A stretch of 64,000 nucleotides of DNA from Fratercula arctica (taxonomy: Eukaryota; Chordata; Aves; Charadriiformes; Alcidae), in the NCBI GenBank assembly GCA_947846985.1, contig CANTUZ010000003.1, positions 97,176,704-97,240,703 on the forward strand. Direction: 5' to 3'. The position numbers and the translations under genes are program-made. The notes beneath the pieces were generated by a model. That model searched no databases and was not told the origin of the DNA. It was given only the letters and a program-made list of their open reading frames with translations. Shown piece after piece: positions 36,901 through 48,300 of the stretch (its first letter is position 1; every line of letters starts with the position of its first letter).

Positions 36901-39754
36901 TACATCACTTGAAAGAATTGGTTTAGACAAAGCACATCTAAGATTTATGCTGCTTTACAGACTCCTGCAAGTTGTAAGCAGGATTCAATATATTCATTTC
37001 AAGGGCAGTTTATGATTTACTGTACATGGCAGTGGTAGGTAAATTGTGTCTCTTGAACCACACATAAAAACTAGTAAGTGGTTGAAACTTGGATCTCAAT
37101 AATGAACCTCTACTAATGTACAGACAGGTGAGAAATCCAAGCCCCCACTATCCCAGAAGCTCGTATTATTAAGATATATGAATCAAGCTTCCCCAGGAAA
37201 CAATTACACACACAAATCAGTCTCATTCCACAGTGAAACACTAGACGGCTGAGAAACACGCTAGGTATATCTTCACTGGCAGTTTGGATGGCTCCCTGTG
37301 TCACTCGAGTTCTGCTCCATTGGTGGTTCACTGGAAACATCAGTCAGATCACTTATCAGTTAACTTCCAGAAACTTAACTACTTTTCTCCAAGAAAAACA
37401 CAGCTGAGGAAATAATTTGTCATTAAGTTCAGTGTAAGCCAACTCCAGAAAGATACTACTACAGCTATCACTTAGCAACTGTGTCTGGGTCACAGAAGGC
37501 CATAAGAAAATAATCAGGAGAAAATTCAAATTTCTAACACAGAGTCATCCTGAAAAGAGTCTTCTGTTTACTTACCAACTACATACACCAATAAAATTCT
37601 TTCTTACTGACTATAGCCCATCATTCTCAAAGTACCGTTACCAGCATGTTAAGAAATTGGTGTCACATGACATTAAACAGGTACTATATTAACTGACGCA
37701 TTTCCAGGTTATTGCATCTATAACACACACAAATAAAATTGTACTTCCTACTAATATATCCTATTCCAATAGTTTTTCTGAAGTTTGTGGAATATCTCAA
37801 CAATTACACATGCCTTCCACATGCTTCAAATCCTGTACATCTTGCTTTGTTAGCTTTACTATCATGAAAGACCTTCGCTGATTTGAAGATGGAAGTATTT
37901 CCATGTAAATCAAACTGAACAGAACCGTGCAGAGACCACAGCAATTGTTTATGCTGAAAATTTAGTATTTAACAAAATCTTATACTTTGTAGCAGATGCA
38001 AGAAGAACATAGAAGAAATAGAAAGACAAAATACTGAATACAGTTGAATTTCGTTTAGCCTTCTAATATTATTTATAATTACTTTATGCAATCTATGTAG
38101 TCTCTAAAAGAAATACATGTACTTCAATTAGTAGAGGAGATAGAATGCTAAAGTATGGATTTCAGAAAATAGCCAACAATGGGACAATTAAGGGGCCATG
38201 GCAAAAGAAGGTCCACAAAGAAAAGTCTGATGAGTTTCCCTGTCTTGCAGGTAACCATTCCACATACAGGCTTGAGTCCTCTCTGACACAAGAACACACA
38301 CTCAAAGTCACTTCCCTTGATTTCACTTCACCCACTCAAAATAGCACCATTTTATTCAGTAGACTTGTGCCTTAGACAATGACCTTACAACGTAACACTA
38401 CTCAGAAATGAAGACCAGCTGCTTCTCTGCAAAACTCTCACAGCAAACTTTGATCTGAGAGATTCAAAGTCACTGTAATCATGTTTTACTGTGCACTGCC
38501 AAAGTTATTACCTTACTAACCTTGTATGTGCATATTATAAAAATCATCCATTTATGTTACAGTGATTACTTTTAAGTTAACACTGGGAACACAACACCTG
38601 AAATGAATTTCAAGTGACAAGACCATCATCAATCATACTTTCTGAACATTAATGCCACTACAAAAAGCCTTCTGCTTCACTGCTTGAAAATGTAGGTGTT
38701 TCGGGAAGAAAATGTTTTGCAGATGGTGCTATGTATACTGATACTTTTCCCAAACTAGCAGGTTCTTTGAACACATAGCATACATCAACTGAAATAGCAT
38801 ATTTGACTAATATTTAATTTTAAAAGACAAATCATTACAAATATTAGTAAACTAGGAGCAACTTACTTGATCCACATTCCTAACAGTTTTGAAGATTACA
38901 TCCCAAATAGGGAAAGGAATAAACAAACAAATGCATACAAATTGCACTACAGGAAGACCTCACTTGGTGTTTTCTCAGTCTTCAAAACCTAACAATTTGA
39001 TTTGTAAACATATTATCACATTACACAAGATCATACTGCAAAGTAAATAAGTGAAGGCATAAAAATTAAGAAACGTGCTATTAAGATTGTACGTATTAAC
39101 ATTGGAATCTTGATTTCTTACGGTACCAATTTGTGTTATTTTCAGTTAATATTTTAATTTGCAGACTGTTAGGTCCTACATGATGTTCTGACAAAGTATT
39201 TTCACAAAAGCAACTTTTTGCAGTAGAGTTATAATTTAAAGAAGAACCAAGTTACTACTTCAGTTGCTAGGCTCAAGATGGTGAAAAAGGGACTGGATTT
39301 AAATACAAGTATGACAAATCTACTGAAGAACTGCCACTGGTCTATGAATGGAAAGTTCAGTTACGTCATTATTGATAATTACAGGTCTTTGTAAGATAAA
39401 TTCTTCAAACCCACAATAAAAGCACTCATGCTACACAGGAATATTTACGCATTTGCTTACAGCTTTAAAATGTAATGTTCAACAAGCAGTAAAACTTCAG
39501 GACAAAACATTTTCTGAACTGTAACATTTGTTAAGATAAGAATGATGTAATGATTCTATTTAGTTGATGCAAACACTAACGGAGGCATGCCAGTCAAGAG
39601 TCAGGTTTTTCAGTATCTGTTATCCCCACCGCTGGAATTTATCTAAGAGCGGCTTCAGAGGAGGAGCGCAGGAAACACAGAAGCTAATACAACTGCAGGA
39701 GCTGGAACCAGAGTGCTGAACCTCCTGTTCTCCAGTATCCAACCTCAGCAGATC

Positions 39755-40117
39755 CACAAGTCTAGAGAGCAAAAATTAACAGAAGAGCCAAGTTTAACCC
39801 ACCACAACCCAAGGGCCAAACTCCCACCCATCTGCTCGCTCACTCCCCCTCCTCACGGGGAAATTAACGTAATTTAATGTCAGTTACAATAGACTGAGGT
39901 AGTGAGAACACAAACATTAAAACAACACCTTTTCTTCCCTCTCTCCCAAGCCAAACTTTACTCCCTTGCTCCAGACTTCTCCACCTCCCACCCCAAGCAG
40001 CACACGGGGTAGAGAGCAGGGGCAGCTATGGCCCGTCCATGACAGCTCCTCTCCACAGCTCCTGCTTGCTCCCATATTTCCCCTGCTCTCTCCCATGGGC
40101 TGCAGTCCTTCAGGGGG

Positions 40118-40154
<37 letters not shown>

Positions 40155-40508
40155 AAATCGTTTCAGCATGCAGGAACTACCCAACTGCCCCAGTGCGGGG
40201 TCCTCACGACTGCCATGAAGATCTGCTCCAGCCTCATGGAGCTGCTCCACTGACCTTGGTGCTCCCTGGCTGCTTCTCACTCCATTGGGTTCTCTCCTCC
40301 TCTCTCTGTGGGGTGTTTTGCCCTTTCTTAAATATATTTTCCCCCAAGGCGCCCCCACTGTGGCTGCGGGGCTCAGTTGTGCCCTGCAGCGGTGGGTCAG
40401 AGCCGGCTGGAACCGGCTGTGTCCGGCACGGGGCAGCCCCGGCCTCTCCTCACAGAGGCTGCCCCACAGACCCCCCCAGCGCCTGGGCGCCAGCACCCCA
40501 TACACAGG
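39755..40508 (-). mobile_element. Avian solo-LTR-like element interrupted by a 35-bp A run
   Basis: GC-rich island with the plan of the second LTR family: CCCACCACAACCCAAGGGCC and CTCACTCCCCCTCCTCACGG near the low end, an AATTTAATGTCAGTTACAAT block, CTCTCCCAAGCCAAACTTTA, and TCTCCCATGGGCTGCAGTCC followed by an A35 run (40118-40152). Then come AACTGCCCCAGTGCGGGGTC, CACTGACCTTGGTGCTCCCT, TCTTAAATATATTTTCCCCC, AGAGCCGGCTGGAACCGGCT and a GCCCCACAGACCCCCCCAGC end. It spans most of the LTR length. ORFs on both strands here (40110-40517 minus, 40193-40513 plus) follow from GC richness and LTR sequence and are not host genes. Sense is probably minus. Confidence 0.68.
40118..40152 (+). repeat. A35 run inside the LTR at 39755-40508
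   Basis: An uninterrupted A35 replaces part of the LTR, after CAGTCCTTCAGGGGG. It may be an expanded A-rich segment or the tail of a lost insertion. Confidence 0.9.
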
Positions 40509-40749
40509 TTTAGTCAAGACTACTAGAGTTATTTTAATAATAAAAAGAGCATTTTATGTGCTCAACCTAAAACCATGATCTCTATATATAGGATTATCTG
40601 ATCAATCGCACAGGAAGACTATCAAACGCGAAGGACTAAGTGGTACTACGAGAAGAGCAGTTCCAAAAACCTAAATGCCTCTTCAGAAGTTCGGTAATTT
40701 CTGGGGATCGGCCATTACAAGGAAGCTCACACTAAGTGCTGCAGCACTT

Positions 40750-40763
40750 CCAGCAGGTGGGAG
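40750..40763 (+). promoter_or_regulatory. CTCF-like binding motif near an LTR
   Basis: CCAGCAGGTGGGAG matches the CTCF core at 13 of 14 positions, with G in place of the conserved C at position 12. It lies about 240 bp beyond the LTR-like element in a moderately GC-rich stretch. Confidence 0.2.
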
Positions 40764-41642
40764 ACCTCGTCCACCCCTGCGCCCCTGGCAGTTCGCCACA
40801 CAGGGCAGGAATCGTGGCGGCAAACGGCTGTCCGACAAGTCACACAACTGCTAATGTAATATTAAATCATTTTCTCAATTATTTAGGGACACTGCTGATA
40901 AAGGCCAGTCCCAGCCGATGATTTGGCCGATGTCCTTTCCCCCTTCTGTCCCATTTCATATTTCTCTGGAGCAATCCTCTGCGCAGTACCCAGTACAACG
41001 CAGCTCTGAGATGCGTCTGAACTGCGGCACCAAGCCGAATCTTCCGATTTCAAGAAATCAAAAATTAAAACAATTATCCTGAAAAGAAAGGAGATCCAAT
41101 ACCGCCAATAATTTCACAACCTGAGTTCACTACATGGCTGTAACTGAAACTACCAAGATGCAGCATAGCATTACTGCAGAAATGTTTGTGTATTAGTGTA
41201 AACACAGTGAAGCCCTCATAAATAAAATATAATGCAATTTGAATTAATACAAGTTTGCTTTAAGTTATAAAACAATTGTAGAGCTAATACTACAATTTAC
41301 ACGAACTACAGAAAATGTTTAGGCTTCCTACAGTTTAATCATCATTAATGGCACAAAGGAAATTATTTACTATGGAATGGGCCAGAGAATACAGAAAGAA
41401 GGTCCTTGCAGTATTGATTTTGCATGTAAAATTAACTTCTGCAGTTGCATTTGCAATTGTCAAGAAGGCTGGAATAGGATTAACTCCTCCTATTATTGAG
41501 CCTTAAGGAATAGCCACATAGCTGAGATGTCCAATCTATTTTTAAAGGATAAAACAAAACGTATGACTACTTGGTGGGCTTGACTAGTAAGTGATTAAAG
41601 CATAACTCTGACTAAACTGAATTTGTGCCAGTGTCAACATAA

Positions 41643-41663
41643 TTTTTTTTTTTTTTTTTTTTT
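41643..41663 (+). repeat. T21 homopolymer
   Basis: An uninterrupted T run in PRIM2 intron sequence, with no adjoining element recognised. Confidence 0.9.
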
Positions 41664-44600
41664 AAACTCAGTGCTATGAATTATTTACTGTTCTCTGAAA
41701 GCTCAGTATCAACACATCAATTCACTCCTGTTATTTTGCTCCTTTGCAATCCCATCTAGACTCACCCTGTAACACGCTGGACGGTGGCGACAGGAGCCTG
41801 CAATGCAGTGAGCAACGTAACAAGGGCAGGTGACCACCCGAGTTATCCAATGCTTTGGAAACCTAGGAAAGGTAGCTTTAGCACAAGCACACTCCCCATA
41901 AAGTGTAACAGCTTCAGAGCACCTTGGAAAAGACAGAGCAGACCTTCATCATAAAATTATCCCCGTGTAGGGATAACTCCTTCCAAAGACCTGTGCATGC
42001 AATTCCTTAGAGTAGCACTCACCTCCGAGAGGCAAAACATGCATCACAGTACAAATAATCCATGACACCACACAAACAACCCACACTGGAAAACTCTGGT
42101 GGTTTACATCGATGAATTGAAGCACTAATGAGAGTCGTAAGAAAGATTTCTCAAAACTACGTGCCTGAAAGACCATCTTTCCACTATCTATATTCAGGGT
42201 ATTTTGACCCTTAGAAGCTTGTAACTTCTGTCAAAGTCAGAAGTATTGGCCAAAGTCAAACTACCCCACAGAAGCCTAGTTTTATGACCCCATGAAACAT
42301 AACCCCCTTCTTTAGAAATACCATTCAAGCCTAATTTGGATTATCATACCATGAAGATCCTTAATTCTCAAATTGTAATAAAACAAGGATTGCCCATTAG
42401 AAAGTGCTAAAAACAAAGCATAAATAGCCAGGTGCTGCAAAAACACTCCCAAAAGCACACATAAGTAATGCTTACCAAAGTGGTAATGTTATCAAATACA
42501 TTCATTAAGAGCCAAATCAAATAACAAATCAGTGATGCTGTTTAAGGCTCTATTACTTCTTAATTAAGTCTGGCTATGATGCACAACTTCTGTGCAAAGT
42601 CATAAAGCCCTCTATACTATCATAGTGCCTGAAATTCAGCACAGTTTTCTTGATTGATTTCTTCTTTGCAGCAGACATACAAACATCCATGTACTACAAA
42701 AGCACTAGCAAGCAATACTAAACCAGCTGTACTTGCAGAACTTAAGCCTAGACCAAACAGTATTTCAACAAGGACTTTTCACAAACGATACTGGAAGTGT
42801 GCCACTGTGTCATAACTTCTACTGAAATGTGTCTCTTCAGATAGGCAGAGGAAAGAAGGTACGTGGCTAAAGATTATCCTCCTAATTTGTACATTGTGGA
42901 ACAGCAACTGTTACCTTCATTAGTTTTTAAAAAAATTGCTTCTGTACAATCCTTTCTTTAAAAGTGTATTCTTATAGTTTCACTGAAACACAGTTGACGA
43001 TTATAGTTTTGTTCCAGTGAAAACTACACTAATTAGCCAGTTACCAAGTGTCACACTCCAGTTATGCCTCTGTTTGCTATAAGAACAGAGGCATTAGATT
43101 GACCTCTGTAGAACATGCTGGATTTTTGGCCTTCATTGTCAAAAGAGTCAATTTAATAATATTCCTAGCACCTCTCAGCAGCACACTGTGCTGGATAAAA
43201 TTAGCTGAAACAGCTTATTAAATGTGGCTTCACAAACTAAATTAGTAATCAAAACCCCATGACTTCAATCAGGAGCTTTGTAATAGGGCAGAAATCACTA
43301 ATATTTTATTCCTTACTCTGAAAATATGGTGAGCTTTACAAAACATATGTATAAAACTAAAAACTAATGCAAACCTGAAATTCTGCAATAGCTTAACACA
43401 TAGCAGTTCTATGGAAGATAGCTTTCCGGCCTCATGAGTGTGTTAAAATTTCTAAACCATAATTACAGAGGATAACGCAGCCATTAGCTTTACCAAAGTA
43501 ATCTGGGTTAAATTAATTACATATAAGATAGTGTGTGTTTGTAAGAAAAAGCTGGAGATTTAAACTGAAAAGTCAGGTAGGCTACTTATTACTGTTCCTA
43601 CTGTTTTTAGACTTCTCCTCAGCTACTCACACAACAGGCAAATTCCAGAAGTCCACGAAGCTTCTCAAAAGTATTTTAAACAGATGCAGATAACCACTGT
43701 ACTTAGCCACGTTTCTATAGAATACATTCATTGTTTTTAAATCCCACACAAACGTTATCAGCTTTCAGCAAGAACATTATGCATCAAATGAAACAAGGAT
43801 ATCTTCTAGTTACAGTTGTATTAAAAGAGTTCTAATGGAAATGTTCACATAAGAGTATCACAATTTTCACTGCACGTTAAATAATCCCACAGACTCCAGT
43901 TATTTCGAAAATTAACAAATTAGAAAATTAGCATACTGGCAGCTTCTTAAAGGAATGCATTTTTACTTCACACTGTTTGTTTACTGAACACTCATGGTCA
44001 ACCTTGTTATTAACGTGACATAGCAATACAGGGCTTTGAAAACATTTTTAAAAAAGCAATCCAAACTACCTTCATGTTAATCAATGCTATATTTTCTAGG
44101 ACTAAAATTCTGCGCATTATACATGATCACCAACTTTTAAATTCTGTGAAGAGTCTAATATTGTAAAATTAGCAATTCCTAAATTGATCAATGAATTACT
44201 AACAGAACATTCCCATACAGTATTTACCATCCGTCTCCTAACCAGATTTGATACCTCAAACATTCATACAATGAAGACTTTATTTTTGCCTGACACGTTC
44301 TACTTATCCTCATTTCAGTTCTCAGAAAAAAAACCAAACCAAATCACTGTTTTACTTGATTCAAGAAAAAACTGTTGCAAAGTGTTGTGGGAGAAAAGAT
44401 TGATACAAAGAGAAAAAACAGTTGTCTGTATGGGGATAACATTTTGAATGAAAAGTCATGTTACTCTCTATGCAGGAAACAATTTTAAAATCCTCTAGCA
44501 GAAATTTCTTTACAATGCACATCACATGCTAAATTCCACTTAAAATTAATGAACTCTCAGCTCATAGTGAACTTCTTTTAAGTGCTGTTGGCACTTTTGA

Positions 44601-44724
44601 CAGGGTTTCTGGTATTCTCCAGATGGAAGCAAATAAATTTAAAAATCCAAAAGGCTACTACTGGCCAAGAGTGTCACTAAACAATGCAACAGAAGTTGTA
44701 AAAATTAGACTTTATCAGACTTAC

Positions 44725-44862
44725 CGCCAGTGCTTTAGATAACTTTGTTCTATAGTTATTCAAAACAATCGCATCAATCTCCTTAAGTGGCACATATGCA
44801 AATCCATCTTTAATAAACACTCTTCTGGCTCTAAATAGATCCACAGCATCTGCAAGTCCAAC
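44725..44862 (-). CDS. PRIM2: PRIM2 internal exon, third of four
   Basis: A 138-nt exon (46 codons, phase 0 at both ends) with acceptor TTTCTCAG and donor GTAAGT. The translation starts [20 protein letters not shown] and continues through [20 protein letters not shown] to SKALA. The [28 protein letters not shown] pattern is highly characteristic of PRIM2, about residues 186-231. In the primase structures this is the mixed alpha/beta part of the N-terminal domain that contacts PRIM1 (family knowledge, not seen here). An open frame runs on past both splice sites (to about 44677 and 44886), but the family match stops exactly at the GT-AG boundaries. The following intron is about 38.9 kb. Confidence 0.97.
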
Positions 44863-45253
44863 CTGAGAAAGAAGAAAAACCCACACTGTGAAACAGTAAA
44901 ATAATGCATTATAGATTTTGAGAATGTCTCCACCCTGAGCGGTCTCTCAGCCAGGCAAGTTAAGTCATTTGTCTGGGAAATGTTAAAATTTAAGACCGAT
45001 TTTGTGGCAAAGACAAGGGATGGCAGAAGAGAACAAAAGACATTAATGGCAGTTTAAAGCTCCCTTTGTTCTCCCACTCCCTCCTTCTACCCTTACGCTG
45101 ACATGAAAAAGAGGAACTCTCCTTAGTGTCAGTTAATTTAGATCCTTTGATTAACCATTAGCAATAGTATTATGAAAACTTAAAATCAGTAACTCCAAGT
45201 TTAACTGAAAGAGAATGAATGCAAATCTGTGGAACTTACCAATTTCTACTTAC
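44863..45253 (-). other. PRIM2: PRIM2 intron, 391 bp
   Basis: Short intron between the 96-nt and 138-nt exons, with GTAAGT donor and TTTCTCAG acceptor. It contains no repeat or other feature that I recognise. Confidence 0.93.
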
Positions 45254-45349
45254 CTTATAGAACATTTGCTCTTTTACTTTAATCATAGTGAGGCCAGGGG
45301 TTGATGCATACAACTCATTTGCCAATTCATTTTTCAGGTCTTCACTAAT
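45254..45349 (-). CDS. PRIM2: PRIM2 internal exon, second of four
   Basis: A 96-nt exon (32 codons, phase 0 at both ends) flanked by acceptor ATTTTAG and donor GTAAGT. It reads ISEDLKNELANELYASTPGL and ends with EQMFYK. The position corresponds to about residues 154-185 of vertebrate PRIM2. Family resemblance here is modest: the leading Ile-Ser, the hydrophobic spacing and the terminal Tyr-Lys are kept, while the middle differs from the mammalian sequence. The assignment therefore rests mostly on exon order, phase, strand and splice sites, between two exons with strong similarity. It joins the preceding exon without a frame change and is followed by an intron of only 391 bp. It belongs to the N-terminal half of the protein, before the iron-sulphur domain. 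Confidence 0.9.
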
Positions 45350-48300
45350 CTAAAATTAAGAGCTTGTTTTTAAACTGCTGAAATATTTTAGAATAGGGCT
45401 TTTTTTTTTTTTTTAAATTAACATGAGCTAAAAGATTACTTAATCTGTAAATATGTCATCACTTTAGTTGACAAGGGAAAAAGAACTACATATTGAGCAA
45501 GTGATCACTAATAACACTAGCGGTCAATAGTGTTAAATAACCTTCCTTCTGAAGCAATAGTGCAGATTTTAAAATATAATAATTTTAAACATTAACACAA
45601 GAACTATGAAACATGCTTTCTAAAAGTCAACTTCTTCAAAATAAAACTTACAACAATCCCTGCTCATATCTAGATTTACTGTATGCATTAAAACAAAGTA
45701 TGATGACTCAATGGCAAGTAGTAAGGACTAAACAACTTCATCAGATTTTTAACAAAAACATAAGTTACAGCTCATTTTTAAATCCAGACTTTTTTTGAGG
45801 AGTGAGAACTAATGGTATACTTACTGTTCTCTAAATGTTAGCACTTTTCCAGTTCTTGGAACAGGTAAGTTAAGCAGCAATGCTCTAATTTAACAACATA
45901 AAGTACTGAAGCCAAAATTTCTAGCTTGAAAAATCATGGACAATGTTACACTTCCTAATATAAAAAGTTAAATACTGCATAAACACATACACATGGATAT
46001 ATATATATATACACAAATGCTTTTTGACTAGTTAATAACGCATGAAATACAGCAGAGAAGCCCCTTAAAATTCGCATATTGTAATGATTTTACTAGTCAA
46101 TAAATCATTTTGGGGGTTTATTCAACAGAAAATAATTAACGACAAAATTTGAAATAAAATTGTTCTGCTTTAAATGATGCTTAAGCTCAGGCTTTAAAAC
46201 CTGAAAAAAGTAATAAATAAAAAACACTAAATCATAAACAATCCAGTCTGATAAAACAGATCATACATACTGGTAATCCAGCAGTGATACCTAACTACAT
46301 GCAACAACAGTCTTAAATATTTGCACAATATGTTCTTGATAAAGTATAATGGAAATAGCCCCTGACTGAAAGGGGTTCGATGTTAAGGAACACAGAATAC
46401 CTGCCCAAAACATAGATGGACACAGAGGTCACCAAAGATTAACACACCATGCGACACTGCTCTACCTAAACTAGACGCGTGCTCCAATACCTATGGAGAG
46501 GTGACATAAGGCTGCAGTCAAGACACCTGCTAGAGACAAGCCAAGGCTATCGCATGCAAGAGATACCCAGCCTCCAAACGAAAGATAAAAAAGGCACTCT
46601 GTGTCCTTCCTCTCCATGGAAAGGGATGTGCATAAGCAGTTTGGTTTCTTCACCAAATGGGGGGGAATATCTAATTTGTTGACTAACGCTTCTATGCGGT
46701 TAAATGTGCATTTAAACAAAACTTTTTTCCTTCTCATCAGTTGAAAAACTGAGAAAATGCAACAAAACAAAACACCTTTCTTGGAAGTGACAGGAAGGAG
46801 CTTCTCATTTCAAACTTGAAGGAGTAGCTCAGCAAATCCCCTCTATGAAAGTGATTTGATAGATGCATAAGAAACGGCCGAGGCAGCTACATCTAGAAGG
46901 CTTATGGTTACCCTGTCCGCACCTTGATGTAATCTGTAGCATTCTCTCAGGAAAATCAGCTTTAAAAAATAATAATAAAGCTGCCAGCAAGGCAGAAGAA
47001 TGTAACTTTGAAGACAGAGGAAATACACATTATATTTCTGCATGTGAAAAATCTAATGCTCAAGGAAAAACAGCCTTTAAGGAAAGCATTTTTCTTTAAC
47101 AAAGTAGCTGTATCAAAACAATTAAACGTGTTTGCATAAATGATATGAGAAAACACCGTCTATAAAATACTCTCACTAACAATCTTATTGTTGTTAGTCT
47201 TTGAAAGATTCCCACTTTTCAAACATGACACCCTGGAACTATACACAAATTTCACACAGTGCGATCAAAACCCTGCTTCTCCTTTCCAGATGATATATTT
47301 CTCGTTTAAATAAGTCTAAGTCACCGCATCAGCCTGCAAGCTTGCCTTTCACCTAGTATAGACCAAATTTTTAATTTTAATTCCAAAATATTGACTTCCA
47401 TTTTTCCAATGTAACAGTTTCATGCTTTCTCAATAGAAATTGCTTAAGAGAGCCCAGTTTACTATGTCATTCCAAACCCTCTGTGAAACTGTTCTCGAAT
47501 AAAAATAATACAACATATTGTATAGCTATAGTGATTACGATCGTATTATTTCTTCTAGGATATCTCCACGAAAAAACATCAAACGAAACCAAGAATAGTT
47601 TGGTTTTGTTAATGTTGGTTTTGTGATTTTTCTCTTTTACAGAAAGCCATTAAAACATTCCAGTGATTGTTTTACAGACAGGCTTGCAATACTGGGAGGA
47701 GAAAAAGAAGAAGGAAAGGCAAGGCTATTTGTTTTTTGAAAAATAATTAGCTCATTCTCATAAATAAACCCATTTTATTCAGTATTACATTTAATTTTAA
47801 GGTTTTTCTTATCTTTTAATATACGTATAAAATAATTATACTGACTACAAACTTCCCCAGCTGTCTAGAACCTTCTGTATTAGTAATTTGACTATATCAA
47901 TCTCGTACAGATGTGAAGTCACAGTGATATTTATGTTTTCTTGCATCTCATTAGCAAACAATCTAACACTGTTGGGGTAAAAGTGATCCCGGTGAAACCT
48001 CCGGAAAAATAGGTTAATAGGCCATGACTGAAGATTTGGGTAAGACTGTGGACAGTGTTACTGAAAATATAAGTGCTAATGAAATTGTATTTTTTAAACA
48101 AACACAAATATTATTGCAAAACAATATTTATCATATAAATTAATAATACTTATAAAGCTGTTAAATAATTTACTTCTTACAGCCTCAAGTATCTTATAGA
48201 TTAGGCAAACCTCCACAGCCCTACAAACACTTTGCTCCTGGCCTTTTCACCAAATTCACATTGCCTTCATGTTTTCAGCTAATGGAGAGCGAGGAAGAAG

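Larger units (their letters stand above)
5782..44724 (-). other. PRIM2: PRIM2 intron, about 38.9 kb
   Basis: Everything between the 138-nt exon (donor GTAAGT) and the 68-nt exon (acceptor TTCTTCCAG). It is AT-rich with local GC-rich islands that coincide with mobile-element remnants: LTR pieces near 9485-9760, 23950-24240 and 39755-40508, CR1 copies at 17546-18037 and 30296-31960, and an unidentified GC-rich/coding-like block at about 19440-20530. Vertebrate PRIM2 residues flanking this intron are adjacent, so no constitutive exon is expected inside it. Stretches not listed separately (for example 5800-9480, 9800-17500, 24300-30290, 32200-39750, 40520-44700) show only short homopolymers and chance ORFs to my eye. 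Confidence 0.88.

Noticed and set aside
40110..40517. 135-codon minus ORF and overlapping 106- and 97-codon plus ORFs
   Set aside because: They are inside the GC-rich LTR-like element and include the translation of the A/T homopolymer. Predicted proteins of this type from avian LTRs are spurious.
46471..46770. 99-codon minus ORF with hydrophobic stretch
   Set aside because: No splice context, no family resemblance, and a length common by chance in 64 kb.
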